A stretch of DNA of 64,000 nucleotides from Lutimaribacter pacificus (GTDB lineage Bacteria; Pseudomonadota; Alphaproteobacteria; Rhodobacterales; Rhodobacteraceae), in assembly GCF_900142185.1 (NCBI RefSeq), contig NZ_FQZZ01000003.1, forward strand, positions 372,001 through 436,000, in the 5' to 3' direction. Both the position numbers and the translations under genes were made by a program. This document shows positions 37,633-47,345 of this stretch, in pieces. The notes beneath the pieces were generated by a model. That model was not told the origin of the DNA. It searched no databases and was given only the letters and a program-made list of their open reading frames with translations. Within the stretch, counting starts at the first letter, position 1, and each line of letters begins with the position of its first letter.

Positions 37633-37917
37633 TCACCGGACGATCCTGAACCCGTCGCCCGCCTCCGCCGGCACGGCCACCTCATGCGTGGCCACATCCG
37701 CCACCGCCGCCGCACCGGGGCCGCCCCAAAGCCGGGCGATCATCTCGTCCACGCGGGCTTTCGGCCCGACGAACAGCGCCGAAACCGACCCGTCGCCGTT
37801 GTTGGTCACCCAGCCGCGCAGGTCCAGCTTGTCCGCCTGCGCCTGTGTCCACGCGCGAAAGGCCACGCCCTGCACCCGCCCGCGCACCCGCGCCTCGATC
37901 GCAATGGGCCGTGTCAT
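37633..37917 (-). CDS. acyP: Acylphosphatase
   Basis: The 94-residue enzyme hydrolyses carboxyl-phosphate mixed anhydrides. The substrate-binding loop GRVQGVAFR with its catalytic Arg, and the Asn of WVTNNGDGSV, are both present. The start at 37917 gives the standard short N-terminus. It is divergent from the CDGSH gene. Confidence 0.95.
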   Translation of the reverse strand: MTRPIAIEARVRGRVQGVAFRAWTQAQADKLDLRGWVTNNGDGSVSALFVGPKARVDEMIARLWGGPGAAAVADVATHEVAVPAEAGDGFRIVR

Positions 37918-38040
37918 GTGCTTTCCTCCCCCGGCTGCCGGGCCATTGTGCCACGAACGGCCCGCCATTGACACACCCTGCCCCTTGACGCCCGCGCCAC
38001 ATCCGCCAACATCGCAAGGCCAGCCAGGGAAGGAGCCCGC

Positions 38041-38283
38041 ATGACGAACACGCCCGACACCCCGCAAAAAGCCCCCTACCCGGTCGAGGTCGAGGAGGGG
38101 AAAAGCTATTTCTGGTGCGCCTGCGGCAGATCCGGCAACCAGCCCTTTTGCGACGGCAGCCACAAGGGCACCGGGTTCACCCCGGTGAAATACACCGCCG
38201 ACGCGTCGAAAAGGCTGTTCTTCTGCGGCTGCAAGCACTCGGGCAAGGCCCCGCTCTGCGACGGCACGCATTCCCGGCTATGA
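38041..38283 (+). CDS. CDGSH iron-sulfur domain protein
   Basis: The 80-residue protein holds two CDGSH-type motifs, CACGRSGNQPFCDGSH and CGCKHSGKAPLCDGTH. Each has the three Cys and one His that bind a [2Fe-2S] cluster. Such small proteins are redox or cluster-transfer factors. Its stop overlaps the cutA start (ATGA), so the two are translated together. Confidence 0.93.
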   Translation: MTNTPDTPQKAPYPVEVEEGKSYFWCACGRSGNQPFCDGSHKGTGFTPVKYTADASKRLFFCGCKHSGKAPLCDGTHSRL

Positions 38284-38588
38284 TCCATCTCTGCACCACC
38301 TGCCCCGATCTCGACAGCGCCCGCGACATCGCCAGCGCCGCGCTGCAGGCCCGGCTGGCCGCCTGCGCCAACATCACCGAGGGCGTGCTGAGCCTGTTTT
38401 ACTGGCAGGACGCCATCGAAGAGGAACCCGAGGTGCACCTGCTGCTGAAAACCCGCGCCGCCCATATCGCCGCGCTGGCGCAGCTCGTGGCCGAGGAACA
38501 CCCCTACGACCTGCCGGTGATCACCTGGGAAGAGGTCGGAACCACCCCCGAGGCCACCGCCTGGCTGGAGCGTGAAACCGGCGGCTGA
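38280..38588 (+). CDS. cutA: Divalent-cation tolerance protein CutA
   Basis: The 102-residue protein matches CutA1: ACANITEGVLSLFYWQ, then EVHLLLKTRAAH and the EEHPYDLPVI motif. CutA forms very stable trimers and was linked to copper tolerance, though its chemistry is unclear. Its start is inside the stop of the CDGSH gene; its stop borders the convergent L,D-transpeptidase gene. Confidence 0.95.
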   Translation: MIHLCTTCPDLDSARDIASAALQARLAACANITEGVLSLFYWQDAIEEEPEVHLLLKTRAAHIAALAQLVAEEHPYDLPVITWEEVGTTPEATAWLERETGG

Positions 38589-39047
38589 TCATTCGCGCAC
38601 CACGATCCGCGTCTCGCTCATCCCCACCGCCTGCACCGCGCCGAACAGGATTTCGGCGTTTTCCGGCGCCAGCCGGATGCACCCGGCCGAGGCCGGCGCG
38701 CCCAGCCGGTCCACCTGCGTCGTGCCGTGGATCGCGTAATTGCCCAGGAAAAAGATCGACCAGGGCATCGGCGCGTTGTCGTAGAGCGAGGAATAATGCA
38801 TCCGTTTCAACAGGTAAGGCGTGTAGGTGCCGACCGGCGTGCACTTGCCCGCCCGCGCGGTCGAGACCGGCCAGACATGGGTGACGACGCCGCCTTCGGC
38901 GACTTCCATCCGCTGGTCGGACAAATCCACCGACACCACCAGCGCCTGCGCCTGCGCGCCCGCGCCCCACAGCGCCAGAACCGCCGCGATCGCCCAATCA
39001 CGCACCACCTTGACCGCCCTCCGATTCCACCGCATATCCCCTTTCAT
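38589..39047 (-). CDS. L,D-transpeptidase (YkuD family)
   Basis: The 152-residue periplasmic enzyme has a signal peptide ([18 protein letters not shown]) and the YkuD catalytic motif with His107, Cys123 and Arg125 in [20 protein letters not shown]. It would form 3-3 crosslinks or attach proteins to peptidoglycan. The start at 39047 has GAGG six bases upstream and lies across the lepA start codon on the other strand; an ATG 12 bases later is possible. Confidence 0.92.
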   Translation of the reverse strand: MKGDMRWNRRAVKVVRDWAIAAVLALWGAGAQAQALVVSVDLSDQRMEVAEGGVVTHVWPVSTARAGKCTPVGTYTPYLLKRMHYSSLYDNAPMPWSIFFLGNYAIHGTTQVDRLGAPASAGCIRLAPENAEILFGAVQAVGMSETRIVVRE

Positions 39048-40845
39048 GACAGACCTCGCGCATATCCGAAACTTCTCCATCGTCGCCCATATCGACCACG
39101 GGAAATCCACCCTGGCCGACCGGCTGATCCAGGAAACCAACACCGTGTCGGCCCGCGACATGAAAGAGCAGTTGCTCGACGCGATGGATATCGAACGCGA
39201 ACGCGGCATCACGATCAAGGCCAATACCGTCCGTATCGAGTATACCGCCGACAATGGCGAGCATTACGTGCTGAACCTGATCGACACCCCCGGCCATGTC
39301 GATTTCGCCTATGAGGTCAGCCGCTCGATGCGCGCAGTCGAAGGTTCGCTGCTGGTCGTCGACAGCACCCAAGGGGTCGAGGCGCAGACGCTGGCCAATG
39401 TCTATCAGGCCATCGACGCCGACCACGAGATCGTGCCGGTGCTGAACAAGATCGACCTGCCCGCCAGCGATTGCGACCGCGTGGCCGAACAGATCGAGGA
39501 CGTGATCGGCATCGACGCCTCGGACGCGATCCGCGTCAGCGCCAAGTCCGGCATCGGCATCCACGAGGTGCTTGAGGCGATCGTGCACCGCCTGCCCGCC
39601 CCCACCGGCGATGCGAACGCGCCGCTCAAGGCGATGCTGGTCGACAGCTGGTACGATCCCTATCTGGGCGTGGTCGTGCTGGTGCGGATCATGGACGGCA
39701 AGCTGCGCAAGGGCGACCAGATCAAGATGATGCAGACCGGCGCGCGCTATGGCGTCGACCGCATCGGCGTCTTCCGCCCCGTCATGCAGAACGTGGACGA
39801 GCTTGGCCCCGGCGAAATCGGGTTCATCACCGCGTCGATCAAGCAGGTGCGCGACACCCGCGTGGGCGACACCATCACGCATGAGAAAAAGGGCGCCGAC
39901 AAACCGCTGCCGGGCTTCAAACCCTCGGTCCCGGTGGTGTTCTGCGGCCTCTTCCCCGTCGATTCCGCCGAGTTCGAGGATCTGCGCGACGCGATCGAGA
40001 AACTGGCGCTCAACGACGCCTCGTTCAGCTACGAGATGGAAACCTCGGCCGCGCTCGGCTTTGGCTTTCGCTGCGGTTTCCTGGGGCTGCTGCATCTCGA
40101 GGTGATCCGCGACCGGATCGAACGCGAATACGATATCGATCTGATCACCACCGCGCCCTCGGTGATCTATCACATCTACATGAAGGACGGCAGCTTCGTC
40201 GAGCTGCACAACCCCGCCGACATGCCCGACCCGTCCAAGATCGACCATATCGAGGAACCGCGCATCAAGGCCACGATCCTGGTGCCCGACGAATTCCTCG
40301 GCGATGTGCTGAAGCTCTGCCAGGACCGCCGCGGCATCCAGCAGGACCTGACCTATGCCGGCAGCCGCGCGATGGTGGTCTATGACCTGCCGCTCAATGA
40401 AGTTGTGTTCGACTTCTACGACCGGCTGAAATCGGTGACGAAAGGTTACGCCAGCTTCGATTACCAGCTCACAGGCTATCGCGCCGACAACCTGGTCAAG
40501 ATGCAGATCCTGGTGAACGACGAGCCGGTGGACGCGCTGTCTACCATGGTGCACCGCGACCGCGCCGAGATGCGCGGCCGGGCGATGTGCGAAAAGCTGA
40601 AAGACCTGATCCCGCGCCACATGTTCAAGATCCCGATCCAGGCCGCCATCGGCGGCAAGGTCATCGCGCGCGAAACGCTTGCCGCGCTGCGCAAGGACGT
40701 GACCGCCAAGTGTTACGGCGGCGACGTGACCCGCAAGAAGAAGCTGCTGGAAAAGCAGAAGGCCGGGAAAAAGAAGATGCGCCAGTTCGGCAAGGTGGAC
40801 ATCCCGCAAGAGGCGTTCATCTCGGCGCTGAAGATGGATAACTAA
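39046..40845 (+). CDS. lepA: Elongation factor 4 (LepA)
   Basis: The 599-residue translational GTPase can back-translocate ribosomes and helps 30S biogenesis or translation under stress. The GTP motifs AHIDHGKST (G1), DTPGH (G3) and NKIDLP (G4) are present, and the C-terminal LepA-specific domain ends [19 protein letters not shown]. The start at 39046 overlaps the start of the divergent L,D-transpeptidase gene, so their promoters must lie inside each other's coding sequences. Confidence 0.97.
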   Translation: MTDLAHIRNFSIVAHIDHGKSTLADRLIQETNTVSARDMKEQLLDAMDIERERGITIKANTVRIEYTADNGEHYVLNLIDTPGHVDFAYEVSRSMRAVEGSLLVVDSTQGVEAQTLANVYQAIDADHEIVPVLNKIDLPASDCDRVAEQIEDVIGIDASDAIRVSAKSGIGIHEVLEAIVHRLPAPTGDANAPLKAMLVDSWYDPYLGVVVLVRIMDGKLRKGDQIKMMQTGARYGVDRIGVFRPVMQNVDELGPGEIGFITASIKQVRDTRVGDTITHEKKGADKPLPGFKPSVPVVFCGLFPVDSAEFEDLRDAIEKLALNDASFSYEMETSAALGFGFRCGFLGLLHLEVIRDRIEREYDIDLITTAPSVIYHIYMKDGSFVELHNPADMPDPSKIDHIEEPRIKATILVPDEFLGDVLKLCQDRRGIQQDLTYAGSRAMVVYDLPLNEVVFDFYDRLKSVTKGYASFDYQLTGYRADNLVKMQILVNDEPVDALSTMVHRDRAEMRGRAMCEKLKDLIPRHMFKIPIQAAIGGKVIARETLAALRKDVTAKCYGGDVTRKKKLLEKQKAGKKKMRQFGKVDIPQEAFISALKMDN

Positions 40846-41026
40846 ACGCCAGCCATTTTCCGGGGGCATCGGGGCAATGACAAACCGGCATTCCCCATCC
40901 TTTCCCCACAAAGGTTTAAAACGGGTAAACCCCGCCTCACCCATGCGTGAGCATCCTTCACCCCTGCTTGAGATCGCTTTGACCGCGCCGGATCGTGCTT
41001 ATCTTATGGGCGGAAGGAGGCCCGAT

Positions 41027-41281
41027 ATGGATCGCCTGAAATACGTTCTCATCCTGTCCGGCGTGTTCCCGACACTGTCCGGCGGGTTCCTTATCATCGT
41101 ATTCAGCCTGGGATATTACACGTGGCCCGCGATCATCGCGGCCGTGGCGCTGGGGACGGTGCTGACGCTGCCGGCGGCGCATCTCATCTCGCGCAAGATC
41201 AAGCGTGAGGACCCGAATTTCAATCACCGGCGCGAGCCCGAGGGCGGGTTCTTTCCCGACCCGAACGCCCGCGAGGTCTGA
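41027..41281 (+). CDS. Small membrane protein, function unknown
   Basis: The 84-residue protein has two hydrophobic segments (around LKYVLILSGVFPTLSGGFLIIVF and PAIIAAVALGTVLTL in sequence order) and a charged C-terminus. The start at 41027 is supported by GGAAGGAGG at the ideal distance; the frame is open further upstream but lacks a signal. A terminator follows at 41317. No domain was recognised. Confidence 0.75.
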   Translation: MDRLKYVLILSGVFPTLSGGFLIIVFSLGYYTWPAIIAAVALGTVLTLPAAHLISRKIKREDPNFNHRREPEGGFFPDPNAREV

Positions 41282-41316
41282 GGCAACGCGCGCGCGCGCC
41301 CCGCAGACGGATCAGG

Positions 41317-41350
41317 ACCGCGCGGTTCTTCCCCCGAACCGCGCGGTTTT
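41317..41350 (+). terminator. Rho-independent terminator
   Basis: A perfect 12-bp stem ACCGCGCGGTTC/GAACCGCGCGGT encloses a 7-base loop and is followed by TTTT. It ends the rightward transcript of the small membrane protein. Confidence 0.85.
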
Positions 41351-41428
41351 CGTCCTGCGCGGCCGGTCGGACCTTTTGCATTAACCTTTCATGAAGAACC
41401 GCGCGCTATCGTGCCCTGACCGCGCGGA

Positions 41429-41755
41429 TCAGTTCAGCTGGAAATGCAGCGGGTACTGCCCGTCGTGATACGGCCCGAACAGATCGGCGATATCGGGGTG
41501 GTCCACCGGCTCGCCCGAGGTGTCGGGCAGCAGGTTCTGCTCGGACACGTAGGCGATGTAATAGCTCGTCTCGTTCTCGGCGAGCAGGTGGTAATAGGGC
41601 TGGTCCTTGGACGGGCGCAGTTCCTCGGGGATGGCCTGATACCATTCCTCGGTATTGTTGAACCGCGGATCGACGTCGAAGACGACACCGCGGAACGGAT
41701 GGCGCTTGTGCCGCACCACCTGCCCGAGATTGTATTTGGCCCAACTCTTCAACAT
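41429..41755 (-). CDS. hspQ: Heat-shock protein HspQ
   Basis: The 108-residue protein matches HspQ/YccV: GQVVRHKRHPFRGVVFDVDP near the N-terminus, then PYYHLLAENE and the SEQNLL segment. HspQ is a hemimethylated-DNA-binding and Lon-modulating factor. The full family length is present. It is divergent from the AEC transporter gene. Confidence 0.95.
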   Translation of the reverse strand: MLKSWAKYNLGQVVRHKRHPFRGVVFDVDPRFNNTEEWYQAIPEELRPSKDQPYYHLLAENETSYYIAYVSEQNLLPDTSGEPVDHPDIADLFGPYHDGQYPLHFQLN

Positions 41756-41834
41756 CGGGATTGCAGCCCTTCTTTCGCTCCGCTACAGCACCACAACTTG
41801 CGCCTTTTCCCCAAGGATTTCAAGGAAACACTCC

Positions 41835-42716
41835 GTGAACCTCGCCTTCACAGTGCTGGAGATCACCGCGCCGGTTTTCATCCTGGCGATGATCGGTTTC
41901 GCATGGGTGCGGCTGGGCTTTGATTACGACGTCACCTTTGTCACCCGGCTGGCGACGACGCTGGCGGTGCCCTGCCTGATCTTCACCGCCCTGATGAAGA
42001 CCGAGATCGACCCGCAGGCGCTGACCGCGCTGTCGCTGGCCACGGTCGCGGCCTATGGCGCGGTGACCGTCCTTTCCTGGGCGCTGGTGGCCGGGCTGGG
42101 CCTGTCGCGGCGCACCTACCTGGCGCCGCTGATCTTTGGCAACACCGGGAATGTCGGCCTGCCGCTTGCACTTTTCGCCTTTGGAAGCACGGGGTTAAGC
42201 TATGCCGTGGTGGTGTTCGCCATCATGGCGGTCTGGTCCTTCACCCTTGGGATATGGCTGGTCGCGGGACGCGGTTCGCTGAACAGGGTGCTGCGCGAGC
42301 CGCTGGTGGCCGCCAGTTTGCTGGGCGGCCTGTTCCTCTGGCAGGGATGGCAGACACCGCCGGCGCTGACCAGCGCGCTGGAGCTGATCGGGCAGATGGC
42401 GATCCCGCTGATGCTGATCACGCTGGGCGTGGCGGTGGCGCGGCTGACGACGCGGCGGATCGGGCTGGCGCTGGGGCTGAGCGTGGCCAAGCTGGTGCTG
42501 TGCGCCGGCATCGCCTGGGCGGTGGGGCGGTGGTTCGCGCTCGATCCGGTGGCCTTTGGCGTGCTGGTCTTGCAACTGGGCACGCCGGTGGCCGTCACCT
42601 CGTACCTTCTGGCCGAGAAATACGGCGCCGACGCGCAGGCGGTGGCGGGGCTCGTGATGGTCTCGACCCTGTTGTCGGTGATCGCGGTGCCGGCGATGCT
42701 GGCGCTGCTGCTCTGA
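41835..42716 (+). CDS. AEC-family transporter (auxin efflux carrier type)
   Basis: The 293-residue membrane protein has about ten helices in the two-half AEC layout, with the conserved GNTGNVGLPLALFAFG stretch near the middle of the first half. Family members move small organic acids or amino acids. The GTG start at 41835 has AAGGAAA at good distance; longer upstream frames overlap hspQ regulation. The substrate is unknown. Confidence 0.88.
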   Translation: MNLAFTVLEITAPVFILAMIGFAWVRLGFDYDVTFVTRLATTLAVPCLIFTALMKTEIDPQALTALSLATVAAYGAVTVLSWALVAGLGLSRRTYLAPLIFGNTGNVGLPLALFAFGSTGLSYAVVVFAIMAVWSFTLGIWLVAGRGSLNRVLREPLVAASLLGGLFLWQGWQTPPALTSALELIGQMAIPLMLITLGVAVARLTTRRIGLALGLSVAKLVLCAGIAWAVGRWFALDPVAFGVLVLQLGTPVAVTSYLLAEKYGADAQAVAGLVMVSTLLSVIAVPAMLALLL

Positions 42717-42805
42717 GCGGCGGCATGTCGCTGCAATTGTGATTTCCTACGGCCGCTTTTTCCGTTAAACTGCCTAAAAAACCAATAAACCGAGGCGAGA
42801 GGCAG

Positions 42806-43396
42806 ATGAGCAGAACTCTTCGCGCGCTGGTATTGCTGATGGTGCTGGCCTCCTGCGGGGGCGGCGATTTTTCGGCACCGCGCAATATGGACAACGCGTG
42901 TTCGATCCTGGCACAGCGGCCGAAATACGGGCGTGCCTTTGTCGAAACCCAACGCAAATGGGGCGTGCCGGTCGCGGTGCAGATGGCCACGATCTACCAG
43001 GAAAGCAAATTCATCGGCAACGCGCGCACCCCCTTCCGCTATACGCTGGGCGTGATCCCGATGGGCCGGCAAAGTTCGGCCTATGGCTATGCGCAGGCGC
43101 TGGACGGCACATGGGACGATTACCGCAGCGCCACCGGGCGCCGGGGCGCGAAACGCGACCGCATCCACGATGCGACGGATTTCATGGGCTGGTACATGAA
43201 CAAGTCGCGCGAACGCAACGGCATCTCGCTGGGCGATGCGCGCAACCAGTACCTTGCCTATCACGAGGGGCATACCGGGTTCAGCCGCGGCAGTTACCAG
43301 GCGAAAAGCTGGCTGATGCGGATCGCGGGCGAGGTCGGCGACCGCGCGCTTATCTACGACGCGCAGCTGGCGACCTGCCCGCGGCGGTTGCGGTAA
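42806..43396 (+). CDS. Lytic transglycosylase-like lipoprotein
   Basis: The 196-residue protein has a lipobox (LASC, Cys17) after a short hydrophobic leader, so it is probably anchored in the outer or inner membrane. The domain resembles SLT-type muramidases: YQESKFIGNARTP with the candidate catalytic Glu, the SSAYGYAQALDGTWDDY motif and a YLAYHEGHTGF segment. It would cleave peptidoglycan glycan strands. Its stop is 13 bases from the stop of the convergent dnaE2. Confidence 0.85.
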   Translation: MSRTLRALVLLMVLASCGGGDFSAPRNMDNACSILAQRPKYGRAFVETQRKWGVPVAVQMATIYQESKFIGNARTPFRYTLGVIPMGRQSSAYGYAQALDGTWDDYRSATGRRGAKRDRIHDATDFMGWYMNKSRERNGISLGDARNQYLAYHEGHTGFSRGSYQAKSWLMRIAGEVGDRALIYDAQLATCPRRLR

Positions 43397-43409
43397 ACGG
43401 CGCGCAGGA

Positions 43410-46304
43410 TCAGCCGGGGTCCGGCGGGGTCAGCAGCGGGCGCAGCAGCGCCAGCGGATGCGTCCGCAGCGACAGCCGGGTGGCCACGTAATCCTCGACC
43501 ACCTCTTCGCCCAGCGTCATCGCGGGCAGGCGGGCGGGCGGCTCGTCGATCGCTTCGCCGTCCATATCGCGCTCGAACAGCGGCAGCGGTTCGGCCGTGC
43601 GGATCGCGCTGGCCTGCCACAAGGCCTCGCGCCGCGACAGGCCCAGCACGGCGAACACATCCGCCTCGGCCAGCCGGGTCAGCGTGGCCGGGCTGAGACC
43701 CGCGCGCCGCCACACGTCCTGGACCGAGCGATAGCCATTGCCGCGCGCGCCCGTCAGCCATGCGGCCTCGTCCCCGGTCAGGCCCCTGATCTGGCGAAAC
43801 CCCAGCCGCAGCGCCAGCCCGCCCTGCCCGTCGGGCTCCATCACGTTGTCCCAGAAACTGCGGTCGATGCAGACCGGGCGCACCACGACCCCGTGTTCGC
43901 GCGCGTCGCGCACGATCTGGGCCGGGGCATAGAACCCCATCGGCTGCGAGTTGAGCAGCGCGCAGGCAAAGATGCCGGGATGGTGGCACTTGATCCAGGC
44001 CGAGGCATAGACCAGCAGCGCGAAGGAGGCGGCGTGGCTTTCGGGAAAGCCGTAGCTGCCGAAGCCCTCGATCTGGGAAAAGCAGCGGTCGGCGAAATCC
44101 TCGTCATAGCCGTTGGCGCGCATCCCCCGCATGAACCGCGCGCGGAACTCGGACACGTTGCCGTGTTTCTTGAAGGTGGCCAGCGACCGGCGCAGGCGGT
44201 CGGCTTCTTCGGGGGTGAAACCGGCGCCGACGATGGCGATCTGCATCGCCTGTTCCTGGAACAGCGGCACGCCCAGCGTCTTGCCCAGCACCGCGCCCAG
44301 CTCGTCCGAGGGGAAGGTGACCTTTTCCTCGCCGTTGCGGCGGCGGATATAGGGATGCACCATGTCGCCCTGGATCGGGCCGGGGCGGATGATCGCCACC
44401 TCGATCACCAGGTCGTAAAAGTTCTTCGGGCGCATCCGCGGCAGGAAATTCATCTGCGCGCGGCTTTCCACCTGGAACACGCCGATGCAATCGGCCCGGC
44501 CCAGCATTGTGTAGACGCGGCGATCTTCGGGCGGCAGGGTGGCAAGGCTGTATCGGGTGCCGTGATGCGCCGCGATCAGGTCGAACGCCTTGCGGATGCA
44601 GGTCAGCATCCCCAGGCTGAGCACATCGACCTTGAGGATGCCCAGCGTGTCGATATCGTCCTTGTCCCAGCAGATGACGGTGCGATCCTCCATGGTGGCG
44701 TTCTCGATCGGCACCAGCTCGTCCAGCCGCCCCTCGGTCATGATGAAACCGCCGACATGCTGCGACAGGTGGCGGGGAAAACCGATGATCTGCCGGATCA
44801 GGCGCATGGTGCGCGCCAGGTGCGGATCGGCGGGATCGAGGCCTATTTCGTGCATCCGCGCCGGCTCGGTCCCGTGGATCGAGAAAGACCCCCAAAGCTG
44901 CGAGGACAGCGCCGCGATCGTGTCCTGCGCCAGCCCCATTGCCTTTCCCACCTCGCGGATGGCGCGCTTGCCGCGGTAATGGATCACGGTGGCGCACAGC
45001 CCCGCCCGGTGGCGGCCATAGCGGTCATAGATCCACTGGATCACCTCTTCGCGGCGTTCGTGTTCGAAATCCACGTCGATATCGGGCGGCTCGTCGCGCA
45101 CCTCGGACACGAAGCGTTCGAACACCATCGTGCCGATCTCGGGGCTGACCGAGGTGACGCCAAGGCAGTAGCAGACCACCGAGTTCGCCGCCGACCCCCG
45201 CCCCTGGCACAGGATGCCGCGCGACCGGGCAAAGGCCACGACATCGTGCACGGTCAGGAAATAGGGCTCGTATTTCAGCCGGGCGATCAGCGTCAGTTCG
45301 TGTTCCAACAGCGCGCGCACCTTGTCGGACGCGCCATGGGGATAGCGCCAGCGCAGCCCCGCCTCGGCCAGACGCCGCAGCCGCGCGGCAGGGGTTTCGC
45401 CGCTGGCCACCTCGGACGGGTATTCATAGCGCAGCTCGTCCAGCGAGAAGGCCAGCCGCGCCGCCAGCGCCCCCGCCGCATCGACCGCGTGGCCGTGCCC
45501 GGCAAAGATGCGGCGCATCTCGGCCCCCGATCGCAGGCGCTGTTCGCCATTGGCCAGCGCGGCGCGGCCCAGCTGATCGACCCGGCGGCCGGTGCGGATC
45601 GCCGTCAGAACGTCGGCCATCTGCCGGCGCGCGCCGTGATGCATCAGCGGCAGGGCCGAGGCGACCGTGCCCAGCCCCAGCCGCCGCGCCAGCGCCGCCT
45701 GCGCGTCCAGCCGCGCGCCGTCCTGCCCGTCGTAGCGGGGATGCATCAGCAGGTGCATCTGCCCGCCCAGCCGGCGCACCAGCGGTTCGGCCAGGCGCAG
45801 CCACGCCCCGGTGTCGCGCGGGGATGGCAGCGCCGGCGGCGGGTGCAGCAGCAGTTCCAGCCCCTCGGCGCGGTCCCACAGATCGCCGGACCGCAGCAGG
45901 CAATCGCCCTTGGGCGCGCGCAGGCGACCGGTGGTCAGCAGACGGCACAGGCTGGCCCAGCCCCGCCGGTCGCGCGGCAGTGCGGTCAGGCGCAGCCCGT
46001 CGTCGAAGACCAGCGTGGCCGCCGGGATCAGGCGCGGGGCGTGCAGGTCGGGCGTCTGCGCGGGGTGGCCGGGCCGGCCGGGGCCGATCACGCCATTGGC
46101 GGCCTCTTCGGCGCGGCGTTCGGCCAGTTGCCGGGCCAGGTCGCGCGCGCGGGCATGGGCGCGCACGATCCCCGCGACGCTGTTTTCATCGGCCACCGCC
46201 AGCGCGGGCTGGCCCAGCATCATGGCGCGCATCATCAGCTCCTCGGGGTGCGAGGCCCCGGTGAGGAAGGTGAAATTCGACGTGGCGCACAGCTCGGCAT
46301 ACAT
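43410..46304 (-). CDS. dnaE2: Error-prone DNA polymerase DnaE2 (ImuC), short C-terminus
   Basis: The 964-residue protein is an ImuC/DnaE2 polymerase that copies damaged DNA, normally with ImuA and ImuB. It has the PHP-like N-terminus (MYAELCATSNFTFLTGASHPEEL), the catalytic PDIDVDFEHERREE with two Asp, and the third Asp region in LGILKVDVLSLGML. It ends soon after the finger/HhH region at TPPDPG; the C-terminal OB-fold segment seen in most DnaE2 proteins (over 1050 residues) is missing. No imuA or imuB is in this window. A LexA box lies 17 bases upstream. The start at 46304 is by family alignment; a TTG at 46316 is possible. Confidence 0.9.
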   Translation of the reverse strand: MYAELCATSNFTFLTGASHPEELMMRAMMLGQPALAVADENSVAGIVRAHARARDLARQLAERRAEEAANGVIGPGRPGHPAQTPDLHAPRLIPAATLVFDDGLRLTALPRDRRGWASLCRLLTTGRLRAPKGDCLLRSGDLWDRAEGLELLLHPPPALPSPRDTGAWLRLAEPLVRRLGGQMHLLMHPRYDGQDGARLDAQAALARRLGLGTVASALPLMHHGARRQMADVLTAIRTGRRVDQLGRAALANGEQRLRSGAEMRRIFAGHGHAVDAAGALAARLAFSLDELRYEYPSEVASGETPAARLRRLAEAGLRWRYPHGASDKVRALLEHELTLIARLKYEPYFLTVHDVVAFARSRGILCQGRGSAANSVVCYCLGVTSVSPEIGTMVFERFVSEVRDEPPDIDVDFEHERREEVIQWIYDRYGRHRAGLCATVIHYRGKRAIREVGKAMGLAQDTIAALSSQLWGSFSIHGTEPARMHEIGLDPADPHLARTMRLIRQIIGFPRHLSQHVGGFIMTEGRLDELVPIENATMEDRTVICWDKDDIDTLGILKVDVLSLGMLTCIRKAFDLIAAHHGTRYSLATLPPEDRRVYTMLGRADCIGVFQVESRAQMNFLPRMRPKNFYDLVIEVAIIRPGPIQGDMVHPYIRRRNGEEKVTFPSDELGAVLGKTLGVPLFQEQAMQIAIVGAGFTPEEADRLRRSLATFKKHGNVSEFRARFMRGMRANGYDEDFADRCFSQIEGFGSYGFPESHAASFALLVYASAWIKCHHPGIFACALLNSQPMGFYAPAQIVRDAREHGVVVRPVCIDRSFWDNVMEPDGQGGLALRLGFRQIRGLTGDEAAWLTGARGNGYRSVQDVWRRAGLSPATLTRLAEADVFAVLGLSRREALWQASAIRTAEPLPLFERDMDGEAIDEPPARLPAMTLGEEVVEDYVATRLSLRTHPLALLRPLLTPPDPG

Positions 46305-46320
46305 GGCAGGAAACAAGAAT

Positions 46321-46335
46321 ATTCACCTTTTGTTC
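46321..46335 (-). promoter_or_regulatory. LexA box of dnaE2
   Basis: On the minus strand the site reads GAAC-N7-GAAT, one base away from the alphaproteobacterial LexA consensus GAAC-N7-GAAC. It lies 17 bases upstream of the dnaE2 start, where LexA would block transcription until DNA damage. Confidence 0.7.
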
Positions 46336-46430
46336 CCAATGCGAGTCCCGATTTGCCGCGCCCCGCCCGCGTTGCATCCGCGCGCCCCGGCTGGCAATCA
46401 GGCCATGTCCAGCAGCAGAGCGATTCCCCG

Positions 46431-47312
46431 ATGTCCCAAGACCTGCCCGCCATCGTCACCGGCCCGCTGAGCCCCGCCCAGCAGACCAGCCTGATCAACA
46501 TCGTCCGCCGCGCCGCGCGCACCGAGATCCTGCCGCGCTTTCGCGGGCTGAGCACGGGCCAGATCGCCACCAAGAGCGGCCCCCACGACCTTGTGACCGA
46601 GGCCGACACCGCCGCCGAGGCGATGATCGCACGCGGGCTGGCGCGGATGTTCCCCGGTGCCACGATCATCGGAGAAGAGGCCGCCGCCACCGACCCCTCG
46701 CTGCGGGGCAAGGCGGCCGAGGCCGAGCTGGCCTTTATCATCGACCCCGTCGACGGCACCTGGAATTTCGCGCACGGGCTGGGCGCGTTCGGGGTGATCC
46801 TGGCGGCCACGCGCTATGGCAGGCCGGTTTTCGGGCTGATCTACGACCCGCTGGCCGACGATTACGTGATCGCGGACGAATCCGGCCCCGCCCGCCATGT
46901 CACCGCAACGGGGCGGGACACACGCCTGACCATGTCGGGCGGCGGGCCGGTGGCGCAGCTCGATGGCTATGTCCACATCAACCACATGGCGAAACCGGCG
47001 CAAAGGCTGCTGGCCCCGCTGCTTCCCGAATTCGCCCGCACCGGCGCGCTGCGCTGCTCGGCCCATGAATACCGCATGGCGGCGCTGGGACATACGGATT
47101 TCATCCTGTCGGGCACGCTGAACCCGTGGGACCACGCGGCGGGCGTCCTGATCTGCCAGCGCGCGGGCGGCGTGGCGAAAATGCTGGACGGGGCGGATTA
47201 CACCATCGCGCGCGAAGAGGGATACCTGCTGAGCGCCGCGAACGAGGCGACGTGGGATGCCGTGGCCAGGGTGCTGGCCCCGCTGCAGGAAGCAGCACCC
47301 GCGGCAGGCTGA
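46431..47312 (+). CDS. Inositol monophosphatase family phosphatase
   Basis: The 293-residue protein has the metal-binding motifs of the IMPase fold: GEEAA (Glu82-Glu83), DPVDGTWNF (Asp105, Asp108) and the C-terminal NPWDHAAG. Members dephosphorylate inositol phosphate, histidinol phosphate or PAP; which one cannot be read from the sequence. The start at 46431 follows the divergent dnaE2 gene and its LexA box. Confidence 0.92.
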   Translation: MSQDLPAIVTGPLSPAQQTSLINIVRRAARTEILPRFRGLSTGQIATKSGPHDLVTEADTAAEAMIARGLARMFPGATIIGEEAAATDPSLRGKAAEAELAFIIDPVDGTWNFAHGLGAFGVILAATRYGRPVFGLIYDPLADDYVIADESGPARHVTATGRDTRLTMSGGGPVAQLDGYVHINHMAKPAQRLLAPLLPEFARTGALRCSAHEYRMAALGHTDFILSGTLNPWDHAAGVLICQRAGGVAKMLDGADYTIAREEGYLLSAANEATWDAVARVLAPLQEAAPAAG

Positions 47313-47345
47313 GCGACGCGTATTTGCGGAACGACGAAGCGGCGG

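Noticed and set aside
43458-47312. Very long rightward open frame opposite dnaE2 running into the phosphatase gene
   Set aside because: It is the mirror frame of a GC-rich coding gene; only its end (46431-47312) carries real motifs. The same applies to the long frame opposite hrpB (21126-23933).
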